DNA from: Pycnopodia helianthoides
Lineage: Eukaryota > Echinodermata > Asteroidea > Forcipulatida > Asteriidae
Length of the DNA: 64,000 nucleotides
Direction of reading: 5' to 3'
Assembly: GCA_032158295.1 (NCBI GenBank)
Contig: CM063251.1
Location: 18,725,425 to 18,789,424 of the forward strand
The notes below the pieces were generated by a model. That model was not told the DNA's origin, ran no database searches, and was given only the letters and a program-made list of their open reading frames with translations. Shown here one piece after another: positions 47,601 to 51,822 of the stretch. The translations under genes were made by a program, and so were the position numbers. Numbering within the stretch: position 1 is the stretch's first letter; each line of letters starts with the position of its first letter.

Positions 47601-49126
47601 ACAAACCTGTAGAAGTGATCGATCGGCCATCTGGGTCACGAGAAAATAGTGAAAAACCGATTACACATTTGCATGAAATCATATAGCTTCAACAAATGAA
47701 TAAAACGCTCACTGAGCGATAAACTCCAATCGGCAAATTAGTTTATTCATTTCTCATCAAATATGGCATTTCAGACAGAAATATTTCAAGCGATGTTTTC
47801 TACTGTCATCATCATTAGACCGTGTAAGTTTTATGTAAATCTGTGATCAAAAAGTACATTTTACAAGTTTTTTTCTTACCAATTCTGTAATGTTCCTTTA
47901 AATTATTTGTTAAAATATTATTTTTAGCTCATCTGTTTATATTAGCCATGCCTGATACGTCACAGAGGCAATTGCTTCATAGTGGTGCCCTTTTCCAAGG
48001 AGAACATGCCTTGGTTCCCTTGCCCTTTAAAAACAAAGCATCAGGTCTGATTTGCTGTGTTTTTTCAACATCTAAAATATTCATATAGTTCCGACATTTC
48101 TTTGTTATTATTTTTAAGTGTTTGTTTATATAGACAGAATCTCATTTACTTGTGGTTTTGTAAAACAAATTGTAAATAACTTGACTTTGTATGTTTTATA
48201 ATGAATGCTTTTCTCTTGTGATTGTTAAACAAGCTGCGTTATCTCACTTGCAGTCACTTGCGTGGTTTTAATGAAATGAAGCTACAGTACAGAGAAAGGA
48301 CTAGGGTCCAGACTAAGCCTGCACAATCTCTTGGTTAATGGTACTGCCTACCATGCCTAAGTACTAGTACTGGTGGATCTCCATTCCATTAGCATTACAA
48401 CAGGGCAGTGATAATACTGTGTTACCGTTTTTAGTTTGTAGTGTTAATGTTATTGTTCACCGTTGTCACTGTTGTTTGTTACAGTGTACTGTAAAGAACA
48501 ACGTCCAACCAGTATTCAGTAACTTCCCACATCGTGTGGGACAGTGACAGTGTAGGGCATACACAATCAAACGCACCCACTAAAAAAAGCACTATCTCAA
48601 TTCTGACCCTTAAAATCCCCTGCCTTGAAATGAAATACGATTATGACAAACCTGCAGCATGAGCATGGTTACTCAATTAAAAAAACAAGAAATTATCGTT
48701 CGACACTCAAGTTTTAAATCGGCAAATTTTCCGCAGCATGCCGCCACTCCCTGTTGACACAGACACTGACAGTGACGGTGATATGGAGGAAACTCCATGG
48801 TGACACTGACAGTGACACTGACCAAAATATGACAGTGAAAGTTCATGCTTCCTCCATACCATCCACAGGTTCATACAGCGCGGTGTGGTGTGTCGATGCA
48901 AGTTCCCGAGAGGGCGCTATTTTTACCCGCCATTCGGTTCGGAGACTGTATTTAAGTTGTGACCGTCTGGATACATTACCAATAAAAACAGTATTTTCAG
49001 TGGAATTAAGAACTCAAAAATAGTCGTAAAGTAAACCGCTATCATCAGAAACTCACCGAAAAGGTTCACAGGAACATAGAATAAAATTAAAACAAGGATT
49101 TTTCCGTTGAGATGACGTGAAATCAT
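10169..49126 (-). CDS. PKD1: Polycystin-1 family receptor-channel protein, 28 coding exons (complete coding span)
   Basis: Spliced from 28 exons, about 4,365 residues; human polycystin-1 is about 4,300. Rough layout: signal peptide 1-23; WSC 29-130; PKD repeats 134-257; Cys-rich segment 315-400; further PKD repeats 440-1900; REJ 1950-2480; GAIN-like region to GPS near 3060; first helix about 3095-3120; PLAT 3125-3235; helices and a long basic loop to 3836; polycystin domain and last helices to 4366. The family forms large cleaved receptors that pair with PKD2-type TRP channels in cilia or, for REJ proteins, in sperm membrane. Seen here: WDFGDG-type PKD cores, REJ cysteines, CNHLSSF at the GPS, LGSPRLRQLRV before the polycystin domain. 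The WSC domain argues for PKD1 rather than PKD1L1 or PKD1L2, but orthology is inferred. Exons 6 and 10 contain apparent single-base indels, and the exon 10/11 phase only fits if one more base is missing. Confidence 0.93.
12194..12344 (-). CDS. PKD1: PKD1 exon 27: polycystin domain start
   Basis: Encodes VHTAEQFWRWSQETFLPGLA and LGSPRLRQLRVNQTVA. LG-x-PRLRQLR is one of the most conserved polycystin-family signatures. Acceptor CCACAG, donor GTAAGA; phase 0 to 1. Confidence 0.92.
12415..12625. mobile_element. GGGCCC-family MITE copy (intron 27)
   Basis: Runs from CCCAATTTCATATTTCATAG to GAAGCTCTATGAAATTG, with the family interior (TTACCAGAATAATGTTAGCA and GTGACTGGTATCCTGCTTA). Confidence 0.6.
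12780..13020 (-). repeat. tRNA-like repeat, copy 1
   Basis: Minus strand reads TAGCTCAGTTGGTAGAGCGC, then GGAGGTCGTTGGTTAAAATC, an A-box/B-box pair. The flank beyond the tRNA-like part is shared with 32690..32980, so this is a repeat family and not a single tRNA gene. Confidence 0.6.
13055..13111. repeat. Perfect 22-bp inverted repeat (hairpin)
   Basis: Arms 13055-13076 and 13090-13111 are exact reverse complements (core TTAACCACAAGGGAAA), separated by 13 bases. Lies in intron 26, 85 bp from the exon 26 donor. Confidence 0.85.
13196..15065 (-). CDS. PKD1: PKD1 exon 26: PLAT end, membrane helices and long cytoplasmic loop
   Basis: 623 codons. Opens with the PLAT end HLSRILVQNYVTGEKFYFFC. Helices: about VASFFTPFCVSTVSVTVL and AGAVALPVYYLLVYVF. 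A loop of about 300 residues follows, rich in Ser, Gln, Asn and Lys, starting KMTVASRRSKEPPP. Then WWSSILIWFIMLVSISGSVA, a neighbouring helix around NWLLPVVIAFVQNLFLI, and HLAGLLFLALVIFLAHGK. Acceptor TTTGCAG, donor GTAACA; phase 2 to 0. Confidence 0.9.
15341..15519 (-). CDS. PKD1: PKD1 exon 25: PLAT domain
   Basis: Encodes VYFCLHSSSTTTEPIQV, FKGSCVDSFLITTNAELGKV and TVWHDDQGYSPQW. The D-S-F-L, L-G and W-H-D pattern is diagnostic for polycystin PLAT domains, which bind lipid and regulatory partners at the inner membrane face. Acceptor CAACAG, donor GTGAGT; phase 0 to 2. Confidence 0.9.
15900..16022. mobile_element. GGGCCC-family MITE, partial (intron 25/24 side)
   Basis: Carries GGCTGTTAACCTTAACCTGG and CAGAAATGTTTTGAGC, matching the interior of this family; ends degraded. 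Confidence 0.45.
16389..16690 (+). repeat. tRNA-derived SINE
   Basis: Diverged copy of the family at 255..613: GGACTCAAGCTCTGGTGTTT, GGGACGTTAAGCCGTAGGTC and CACAGCACCTTGTAAACC. Confidence 0.75.
16746..17147 (+). repeat. tRNA-derived SINE, second copy in tandem
   Basis: Well-preserved A box (TGGCCAAGCGGATAAGAA) and B box (GGGTTCGAGTCCCGG). The 3' tail AGCGCTATATAAATG is followed by ATT repeats. Confidence 0.82.
17184..17582. mobile_element. CAGG-terminus MITE with 5-bp target duplication
   Basis: Inverted termini CAGGGCTCGAATTTG and CAAATTCGAGCCCTG, flanked by TTATG at 17179-17183 and 17583-17587. A related, degraded copy lies at 29035..29515. Confidence 0.8.
17639..17725 (-). CDS. PKD1: PKD1 exon 24: start of PLAT domain
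   Basis: 29 codons: LYGDMELQRSCYIVTFFTGM and NSGTTAK, the first strands of a PLAT/LH2 domain. Acceptor TTGTAG, donor GTAAGT; phase 0-0. Confidence 0.85.
18180..18424 (-). repeat. Two extra copies of the 3' end of PKD1 exon 23
   Basis: About 120-bp units. Each resembles the membrane-helix end of exon 23; the copy adjoining 18420 still reads VMGGAMGMFIMVLGCGLG, WTFSKK and then a GTAAAG donor. The farther copy is degraded at its donor side. Confidence 0.85.
18425..18658 (-). CDS. PKD1: PKD1 exon 23: GPS cleavage site and first membrane helix
   Basis: Encodes VGTLTTATFTHCLCNHLSSF, with the autoproteolysis tripeptide H-L-S, then SFVILYVMGVAMGVFLVVLG, a transmembrane helix, ending in WTFSKK. Acceptor CTCAG, donor GTAAAG; phase 0-0. 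The helix-to-donor part is repeated twice just downstream (18180..18420). Confidence 0.9.
18698..19060. mobile_element. TTAA-flanked MITE, family B, copy 1
   Basis: TTAAAGGTATTATACAGG at one end and TGTACAGGGCCTTTAA at the other. Begins about 40 bp upstream of the exon 23 acceptor. Shares the core GTCACGAG...AATAGTGAAA with family A. Confidence 0.75.
19580..20285 (-). mobile_element. LINE (L2/CR1-like) 3' fragment in intron 22
   Basis: Minus-strand reading with several shifts and stops: HKIRTVRPFLNQKSTERLVH, ILYGLPDVQINRLPRIEN, RELHWLPIKYRIQYKI, then ARAFAVAAAELWNSLPDNIK. The 3' tail has ATGCGCTATACAAG followed by ATT units. Confidence 0.8.
20328..20872 (-). CDS. PKD1: PKD1 exon 22: GAIN domain and first half of GPS
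   Basis: Encodes GEELIVTDLSSKIEMLIPRG through LKITLPIPEEHLYSSVFNQT to YTARCFTGQLYMNNGFHMD. Two overlapping donors exist (GTGAGG after GAT, and GTAAGA five bases on); only the first keeps phase 0 with exon 23, so I chose it. The GPS half lacks the usual tryptophans and second cysteine. Confidence 0.82.
20939..21115. mobile_element. Palindromic-ended MITE, copy 1
   Basis: Left end GGACCTTATGCATTGACGTC and right end ATGCGCATAAGGTCTATTG are inverted repeats. Nearly the same as 54193..54369. Confidence 0.75.
21504..21597 (-). CDS. PKD1: PKD1 exon 21: GAIN domain strand region
   Basis: Encodes VLSLSQNPYSWHLSAS and KTSVIGLSLKDDN; NPYSW with a following V-I-G-L-S is typical of GAIN domains of polycystins. 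Acceptor GATAG, donor GTAAGT; phase 0 to 1. Confidence 0.82.
21787..22106. mobile_element. CAGG-terminus MITE with 6-bp target duplication
   Basis: Begins CAGGGTTCTGCC and ends GGGCAGAACGCTG, flanked by AACAAT at 21781-21786 and 22107-22112. Reverse copy at 37619..37938. Confidence 0.78.
22163..22477 (-). CDS. PKD1: PKD1 exon 20: GAIN-like region
   Basis: 105 codons starting LTCVPCSLSPHRMKFSNFN, with a helix-rich middle and YHVEDGAWFKIPSEAM. Acceptor TGTACAG in phase 0; donor GTAGGC. A TTAA-flanked MITE begins 17 bp upstream of the acceptor. Confidence 0.83.
22494..22868. mobile_element. TTAA-flanked MITE, family C, copy 2
   Basis: Begins TTAAAGGCAAAGTATACC, ends GTGTACCTTCCCTTTAG. Shares TATGTCCACGCATGAAGAAT with copy 1 in reverse. 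Sits directly upstream of the exon 20 acceptor. Confidence 0.7.
23280..23345. repeat. G/T-rich minisatellite fragment
   Basis: Plus strand carries GTGTTTGTTTGGGGTG-type units like the larger array at 23525..23747. Confidence 0.6.
23525..23747. repeat. C-rich (gene strand) minisatellite at the exon 19 donor
   Basis: Plus-strand units of TTTGTTGGGGTG and CTGTGTTGGGGTG types, about 12-20 bp each. On the gene strand the array begins within a few bases of the exon 19 donor GTAAAC. The many open frames through it are by-products of the repeat. Confidence 0.85.
23750..23826 (-). CDS. PKD1: PKD1 exon 19: GAIN-like region
   Basis: Short exon, 77 bases: DTDVDLNVPDIDFIEQ, then PWVPYQLQA. Acceptor CTGATAG, donor GTAAAC. 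A C-rich minisatellite starts within a few bases of this donor. Confidence 0.78.
24207..24371 (-). CDS. PKD1: PKD1 exon 18: GAIN-like region
   Basis: Encodes GASSLLRAAAWQVQTFYEGL and NVTYPETVALTLTKSS. Acceptor TTTGTAG, donor GTAAGT; phase 1-1. Confidence 0.82.
24844..24952 (-). CDS. PKD1: PKD1 exon 17: GAIN-like helical region
   Basis: Encodes ILAADSYLNMIDIIKDESRE, similar to the helical subdomain that precedes GPS motifs. Acceptor TTTCAG, donor GTAAGA; phase 0 to 1. Confidence 0.82.
25090..26360 (-). repeat. Minisatellite made of the PKD1 exon 16 donor edge, about 17 copies
   Basis: Period about 72-74 bp. On the gene strand each unit holds a copy of the last 45 bases of exon 16 (TATAACCCTAATGAAATCAC) followed by CTCAG and the donor GTAACTACACC, then a pyrimidine-rich stretch. 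The array continues directly from the true exon 16 donor. Confidence 0.92.
26369..26494 (-). CDS. PKD1: PKD1 exon 16: helical linker
   Basis: 126 bases, 42 codons: VRFKLVEKLAEMKILNLD to IYNPNEITSETQ. Acceptor TTTTAG, donor GTAACT. The last 45 bases with the donor recur about 17 times downstream in the intron (25090..26360). Confidence 0.85.
26936..27166 (-). CDS. PKD1: PKD1 exon 15: REJ-to-GAIN linker
   Basis: 231 bases, 77 whole codons, starting VLPPDDTQLATELTALSEGS, with a later acidic Gln-rich segment. Acceptor ACCTTAG, donor GTGAAG. The first part of this exon with its acceptor recurs about seven times in the upstream intron (27190..27950). Confidence 0.85.
27190..27950 (-). repeat. Minisatellite made of the PKD1 exon 15 acceptor edge, about seven copies
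   Basis: Period about 90-100 bp. On the gene strand each unit contains TATACCTTAG followed by a copy of the exon 15 start (GTTCTACCTCCAGATGATAC) and some 60 further exon-like bases. It lies directly upstream of the true acceptor at 27167. Confidence 0.9.
27975..28225 (-). CDS. PKD1: PKD1 exon 14: end of REJ
   Basis: Encodes GFHSAELPLHHEFLYST, a segment ending in YYSPEGVTPPITLPMGV, and IEVTDSLGVGVHDRLQVK. Acceptor CGTCAG, donor GTAAGA in phase 0. Confidence 0.85.
28380..28790. repeat. Tandem repeat of about 55-65 bp, seven copies (intron 13)
   Basis: Units contain CCAACAACTAATCCAGTTTA and ACTGGTACATCAGTTAT. I see no relation to an exon edge. Confidence 0.8.
28845..29035. mobile_element. GGGCCC-family MITE copy (intron 13)
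   Basis: Carries AGGTTACCAGCCAAAATACC and TAAGCAGCTCTATGAAT; ends degraded. Confidence 0.55.
29035..29515. mobile_element. Diverged copy of the 17184..17582 MITE
   Basis: Shares GGGCTCGAATTT, then TTACTGGACCAGAA and AAATCACTGGCCTC with that element; termini partly lost. Confidence 0.55.
29562..29780 (-). CDS. PKD1: PKD1 exon 13: REJ module
   Basis: Encodes YFILKPSFFLLHQSSRFSV, then VPDTGSCSITPAEGVALST, matching the REJ pattern of G-x-C-x-I-x-P-x-x-G-x-A-L. Acceptor ATCAG, donor GTAGGT; phase 1-1. Confidence 0.88.
29812..30162 (-). repeat. tRNA-derived SINE, minus strand
   Basis: Minus-strand head TGTCATGGCCGAGTGGTTTA with B-box-like GGGTTCGAATCCCGG. The 3' tail ATGCGCTATATAAGAAC is followed by ATT repeats. 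In intron 12. Confidence 0.82.
30457..30623 (-). CDS. PKD1: PKD1 exon 12: REJ module
   Basis: Encodes RCIRNCGYKINPQKRLALEV and CLKCWNNTVDLDYTWNITG, the Cys-containing REJ core. Acceptor CTTTCAG, donor GTAAGA; phases 2 and 1 agree with both neighbours. Confidence 0.88.
30641..30870. mobile_element. Foldback MITE next to exon 12
   Basis: Long inverted arms: TGGGATGAAATTGTAGGCCC near 30657 matches the reverse of the end near 30857, and GTCCAGCTCGGACTAGGGC matches the reverse of the sequence near 30790-30808. Starts about 18 bp upstream of exon 12. Confidence 0.75.
30995..31160. mobile_element. GGGCCC-family MITE copy (intron 11)
   Basis: AATTTCATAGAGCTGCTTAG at the left and AAGCAGCTCTCTGAAATTTG at the right are inverted. 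Confidence 0.6.
31739..32036. repeat. 15-bp minisatellite, about 20 units
   Basis: Plus-strand unit CAGCTGATCTGATTT in the left block and CAGCTGATCTGATCT in the right block. Near-perfect copies give an apparent Ile-Ser-Ala-Asp-Leu repeat ORF. Lies about 58 bp beyond the exon 11 donor, in intron 11. Confidence 0.9.
32095..32290 (-). CDS. PKD1: PKD1 exon 11: REJ module
   Basis: Encodes DPGCLGDGPDVSIAIG and YNIPLENLTRSSQYVFGV, typical REJ sequence. Acceptor ATATCAG, donor GTAAAA. Starts in phase 1 and ends in phase 2. Confidence 0.85.
32690..32980. repeat. tRNA-like repeat, copy 2, with a second tRNA-like half in reverse
   Basis: Minus-strand tRNA-like part at about 32700-32785 as in 12780..13020. 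A partial plus-strand tRNA-like stretch follows at 32914-32975 (GAGTTGGTAGAGTGCC and GGTTCAAATCCCGCTCTAG). Confidence 0.6.
33233..36137 (-). CDS. PKD1: PKD1 exon 10: PKD repeats and start of the REJ module
   Basis: The largest exon, about 968 codons. It holds about seven PKD repeats (cores include DLGDGSV across the exon 9 junction, CDYHDGSQ, CTWDFGDNS, LEWHFGTN, FDFGEWMN, LWRFGDGVV), a last repeat after QESVIGLFAAH, then the REJ opening PCRLPRVVIHGG and SEITLDCASTTRALFQWDAY. The frame changes near 34903, 34878, 34841, 34569, 34379, 34187 and 33381. Each change is explained by one base lost or gained, and the restored reading has no other stop codon. A further missing base near 33236 would fix the phase with exon 11. 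Confidence 0.85.
36180..36440. mobile_element. Diverged MITE, family D (intron 9)
   Basis: Contains TTACATGATATAAAGATGGT and TTGAGCTTAAACTTTCAG, the pattern also seen near 11880-12120 and 30290-30430. Related in layout to TTAA families A-C. Confidence 0.5.
36590..36870 (+). repeat. Dispersed repeat pair, copy 1
   Basis: Closely matches 45508..45775 (for example GGGTTTTGAGGCATTGCATG and CCGCGGAGTAGATTTTCGGA). Class unknown. Confidence 0.75.
36984..37260 (+). repeat. Dispersed repeat, copy 2 of 803..1060
   Basis: Shares TTGCTTTACTTCTTTCAA and the closing CTGAGAAATCAC. Ends about 40 bp beyond the exon 9 donor. Confidence 0.6.
37298..37489 (-). CDS. PKD1: PKD1 exon 9: PKD repeat junction
   Basis: Begins GLYEVTVRAQNLVSEFSV (end of the exon 8 repeat), then VQEHVEGLMLLADV, the linker used between polycystin PKD repeats, and ends in the next core, LFTVDL. 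Acceptor TTTCAG, donor GTAGGA; phase 1-1. Confidence 0.85.
37619..37938. mobile_element. CAGG-terminus MITE with 5-bp target duplication
   Basis: Termini CAGGGTTCTGCC and GGCAGAACCCTG are perfect inverted repeats, flanked by ATTAT at 37614-37618 and 37939-37943. Reverse copy of 21787..22106. Confidence 0.82.
38300..38431 (-). CDS. PKD1: PKD1 exon 8: first half of a PKD repeat
   Basis: Encodes VVPAFVGDSRDVLLFWDYDDG and THQYVYRDA, the first strands of a PKD repeat completed by exon 9. Acceptor CCGCCAG, donor GTAAGA; phase 1-1. Confidence 0.85.
38716..38909. mobile_element. GGGCCC-family MITE, best-preserved copy (intron 7)
   Basis: Begins GGGCCCAATTTCATAAAGC and ends GCTTTATAAAATTGGGCCC, an almost perfect terminal inverted repeat of about 19 bp. 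Confidence 0.78.
39069..39373. mobile_element. Foldback MITE with arms of about 100 bp (intron 7)
   Basis: Left arm AAGTGAATGCTCAATTTG and AGTGTTGCTATGTCACA match the right arm TGTGACATAGCAACACT and CAAATTGAGCATTCACTT in reverse. Confidence 0.75.
39597..39740 (-). CDS. PKD1: PKD1 exon 7: end of a PKD repeat
   Basis: Completes the last repeat of exon 6 with SHTYQSEGTFNITCFVEN, the final strands of a PKD fold, then FRQVIVQEEIVDL. Acceptor CTGCAG, donor GTAAGA; 144 bases, phase 1-1. Confidence 0.85.
39992..42319 (-). CDS. PKD1: PKD1 exon 6: Cys-rich segment and six or seven PKD repeats
   Basis: Starts VYRPLCDESEKYCPF, a Cys-rich stretch with about eight cysteines in 70 residues (a small LDL-A-like or unassigned module), followed by an N-glycosylation-rich region. 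PKD cores then follow: WTFPDGST, YQWDHGDGS, SWDFGDGAS, DWYFGDGGE, YDYDFGDSS, FDWGDGTVS. One reading-frame change occurs near 41130-41145, between the first and second of these cores. Adding one base there restores the frame and makes the exon length fit the phase required by exon 7. Confidence 0.9.
42373..42790 (-). mobile_element. LINE (L2/CR1-like) 3' fragment in intron 5
   Basis: Minus-strand reading SNHSWGDQSFSRAAPRLWKK, LPAQVKSSVSLTQFKK and KTHLFNQVF, the end of a non-LTR reverse-transcriptase ORF. The 3' tail has GTGCGCTGTATAAG followed by ATT repeats. Confidence 0.8.
43917..44086 (-). CDS. PKD1: PKD1 exon 5: ectodomain linker
   Basis: Encodes ADAQRFSVGSSIPRR and a beta-rich segment ending in EGRIKLQ. 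No named domain recognised. Acceptor TTGACAG after a (TTGA)n run; donor GTGAGA in phase 0, joining directly to exon 6 (KLQ then VYRPLC). Confidence 0.8.
44748..44883 (-). CDS. PKD1: PKD1 exon 4: partial PKD-like repeat
   Basis: Encodes about 45 residues with a degenerate PKD core WNFNDGS. Acceptor TTATTAG, donor GTAAGG; phase 1 at both ends, in frame with exons 3 and 5. Confidence 0.8.
45179..45415 (-). CDS. PKD1: PKD1 exon 3: PKD repeat
   Basis: Contains a PKD core SFDFGDSTG followed by HVFSDVGVYLVKVWAKN, the typical last strands of a PKD repeat. The acceptor AAAG at 45416 has a weak pyrimidine tract but gives the correct phase with exon 2; donor GTACGT. Confidence 0.8.
45508..45775 (+). 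repeat. Dispersed repeat pair, copy 2
   Basis: See 36590..36870; in intron 2, a few dozen bases upstream of exon 3. Confidence 0.75.
46325..46494. mobile_element. CAGG-terminus MITE with 6-bp target duplication
   Basis: Termini CAGGCCTGGAATTTCAT and ATGTAATTCCAGGCCTG, flanked by CTCAAT at 46319-46324 and 46495-46500. Lies 40 bp downstream of the exon 2 donor. A diverged relative is at about 45826..45985. Confidence 0.82.
46535..46864 (-). CDS. PKD1: PKD1 exon 2: WSC domain
   Basis: Acceptor TTTTAG, donor GTAAAG. Encodes a whole WSC carbohydrate-binding module: ETYEGCFRED start, then YAALQRGYMCLCGETIG and CNLRCAGSPTDFCGG, with the expected spaced cysteines. Human polycystin-1 also carries an N-terminal WSC domain. 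Phase 1 at both ends. Confidence 0.9.
47010..47166 (-). repeat. tRNA-derived SINE, second family, minus strand
   Basis: Minus-strand head AGCTCGGTGGTCTAGTGGTA with B-box-like GGGTTCGAATCCCATCC. The 3' part CAGTGCTTAATACGTCACAT is like a fragment at 30935-30990. Confidence 0.75.
47333..48110. repeat. Direct duplication of about 180 bp flanking a MITE
   Basis: 47333-47512 and 47926-48105 share CTCATCTGTTTATATTAGCC and AAAACAAAGCATCAGGTC. A family A MITE occupies most of the gap. Confidence 0.8.
47513..47901. mobile_element. TTAA-flanked MITE, family A, copy 4
   Basis: TTAA at both ends, inverted relative to copies 1 and 2; intron 1 of the polycystin gene. Confidence 0.8.
49057..49126 (-). CDS. 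PKD1: PKD1 exon 1: signal peptide
   Basis: Opens with ATG at 49126. Basic n-region MISRHLNGK, then a hydrophobic core ILVLILFYVPVNLF, a typical secretory signal. Donor GTGAGT follows; the exon ends in phase 1 and joins exon 2 to give an Asp codon. The start was chosen because it directly precedes the only hydrophobic leader upstream of the WSC exon. Confidence 0.85.
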
Positions 49127-50461
49127 GGTTCAAAGTCACCATCACACAGTTATAATCTACTTCACAAAAACGATGACTTGTTGAAAGTTTTGGCGGAGTA
49201 CTCTGACATAGTAGTAGTCATGGGCCGTATCCATACATCAAAACAAAGTAGATCGATGGATAGCGGCATAAAAAAAGAAAATAAACAATAAATAAAAACA
49301 GCCACACTTACATCAGGTAGGCTCAGTGCCAGGTGGGGTGTATCAACGTTGAAAATAAGATATTCGGTTCCCCCTCCCCCCAAACCATTTCTTTTCTGTC
49401 ACTAATTAATTACCCACACTTTTTTAATTATCTGGTTTCCGCTGCTGCATGCTGTTTACTGTTATATGTCGCATGCATCTCATTTTGTGAAGAGGAAAGT
49501 GGGTGTGTAACTCTATAGCTGCTAATGGTTATTAAAAATGTGTTTACTTTTACTTATTTTCCTTTTCTATTTGTGTAATGTCATGTTTTGAATAACATCT
49601 CCATTAATAATAATACTAATAGAGTTCAATCTAGTTCAAGTGTTTGAAATGTTGATTTTGTCGGGTTAAAATTACATGCTGAGAATCTACACCATCCATC
49701 CAATGATCCAATGCGAGCCTCTTTATCTAAGCTGCACCGGCTTGTGATAAATACGGCGGCTATAAGAGGTCATTGATAATTGGGCAATACGACATATTGG
49801 TCTTCTTCATGTACGTGCGTGCATTGCAACGATTTTTGAACCCTTATTTTAATATACAGAAATACACTTATTTTAAATGTACTTCTTTTCTATCTGTTTA
49901 AATTTCATTTCACAGCACAACAAAAATAATATACAAGGAAATGTGATGTTTGAAAATGGAAGTTAAAAAGATAGTATTTTTAACTCTTATTTAAACATTA
50001 ATCTTTACATTTTCACACAAAGCATGATCGATTGAAACATGCGTATAAACTAACTCTGTCCCCTTACACCTTTTGTGTGTGGGTGCAGAAGTAGGTCAAC
50101 TAGTCCGTGTGGCGTTTACAAGCCACCGTACTTACATCAGGTATGCAAATCTCATTCACGTCGTCGTACCGTTACGTGCGTTGTGGTGCTGTGTGTGTTT
50201 GTACGTACGTAGTGTGTCCTTAATTATTCAAAACGAAACCTTCACAATACATGCAATAATAGTGTGTTAGCGTACGATAGTCAAATCACGTGCAATTTCC
50301 AATCTCGAACGTGGGTATGTTTGTGTAAAAAATTGCGCAGGAACAGTCGTCGTTTACAAGCAGCCCACGTGTGAAATATTCTAGAATAACAGTTCATTAA
50401 AGTGTCGAATGGATCGAAACAAATTATCCAAAGATGTGAACCCATTTGATCATTCAACAGC
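49127..50461. promoter_or_regulatory. Shared upstream region of two divergent genes
   Basis: The polycystin start codon (minus, 49126) and the Ig-gene start codon (plus, 50462) are about 1.3 kb apart and face away from each other, so both 5' UTRs and promoters must begin here unless non-coding first exons lie further out. I recognised no TATA box or other core element with confidence. Confidence 0.5.
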
Positions 50462-50537
50462 ATGATAGGGAGATCATTTTTGGGAGTATTTGTGGTGCAG
50501 GTTTTTTTGACTGCATGGGTATTCGAAACTACGAAAG
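50462..50537 (+). CDS. Exon 1 of an Ig-superfamily gene: signal peptide
   Basis: Short exon starting at ATG 50462: MIGRSFLGVFVVQVFLTAW, then VFETTK, with an Arg before a long hydrophobic core, as in secretory signals. The donor GTAAGC at 50538 leaves phase 1, exactly what the Ig exon at 56205 requires (joined reading TTK-AGIPQLSF). No other leader of this kind is visible upstream of the Ig exon. The two starts of this gene and the polycystin gene face away from each other. Confidence 0.75.
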
Positions 50538-51170
50538 GTAAGCTGTTCGCATTTGTTGACATGATGATGGGCCGTGTGTAGAATGTGCGATTTTAAGTTG
50601 TGGTTAAATGACTTCCGGCCCGTGCGTCACATGGCGAAGTAGAAAGAGGCAGGAATGTGTTTTATTTAGGGGGGCATAAAGCTCACAGAGCATGGAATAT
50701 ATACTCAGTATTGCAGTTGTACTTGTTGTTGCGAATTACTGTGCATGACTGGTTTGTTATGATTGGTAATTCAAATTAATTGCAGGCTAGGCAGTTTGGC
50801 TAACATTCAATTGCCCATCTTCTCAATCTCAGTCATTGTTTATGTTGTCACTCCACACCAACATCACCAAATAGTTTGAACTTCATAAATTGATAAGATT
50901 TATATTCCCCACCCTGTGAAAAGCACCTGTTGTTTTTTTCCTTCTGGCCCCAGTCCTTCTGAATTCTTCATTTTGAGTTTGACAATTGAATAAGGATTTG
51001 GTACAGACTAGTATTAAACCCCAAAGTGCTAATACGCTGGACTCCCTCCGCTTCTTGGCACTAGCCCCACATATCCGTACCATCATTATCAGGAAATGTG
51101 ATGATCTTTAGAATGGAAACTCACTTCTTCTTCTTCTTCTTTTTTTTTGGGGGGGGGGTGGGGCTAACTT

Positions 51171-51822
51171 ACTCCTAGAATTATGAGGTTCCATGAACCT
51201 CATAGAGGTCCATGTACAAACTACAATACAAAACTTTTTTTCATTTACGTTTCTGCACCTGGAATTCTCATTTGAAATCGGATCTCGCCAAAATTAGGCT
51301 CTACGTGTTCCTTGGAATCTCATTGAGCGTTGCATGGGTCAAGAAAATCCACTCCGCAAATTTAAAATTGTTAAAAAGCAATAAATTCTTACCGTCATTC
51401 CCAGTCCTCTTCAAACAGTGTGAGTGTTATAACAAATATGGCGCTTGCTGCGCTCGCAAAGGTCTACCGAACAAACTGGTACTCCGCGCGCAGCAACGCT
51501 GGTCCCGGCAACTGTAGGTTGGTTTTGTACACACATCATGTGACTCCAGCGCCATATTTGTTATAACACTCACACTGTTTGAAGAGGACTGGGAATGACG
51601 GTAAGAATTTATTGCTTTTTAACAATTTTAAATTTGCGGAGTGGATTTTCTTGACCCATGCAACGCTCAATGAGATTCCAAGGAACACGTAGAGCCTAAT
51701 TTTGGCGAGATCCGATTTCAAATGAGAACTCCAGGTGTAGAAACGTAAATGAAAAAAAGTTTTGTATTGTAGTTTGTACATGGACCTCTATGAGGTTCAT
51801 GGAACCTCATAATTCTAGGAGT
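51171..51822. mobile_element. Large near-perfect inverted repeat, 275-bp arms
   Basis: Arms 51171-51445 and 51548-51822 are reverse complements with only a few mismatches, around a 102-base spacer. A weaker outer match (TACGCTGGACT near 51036 and AGTCCAGCGTA near 51858) suggests a larger foldback element. The same apparent peptide reads from both arms on opposite strands, a by-product of the symmetry. Confidence 0.88.

Noticed and set aside
51212..51781. The same apparent peptide encoded from both strands
   Set aside because: Explained by the inverted repeat; no conserved domain, and not a gene pair.
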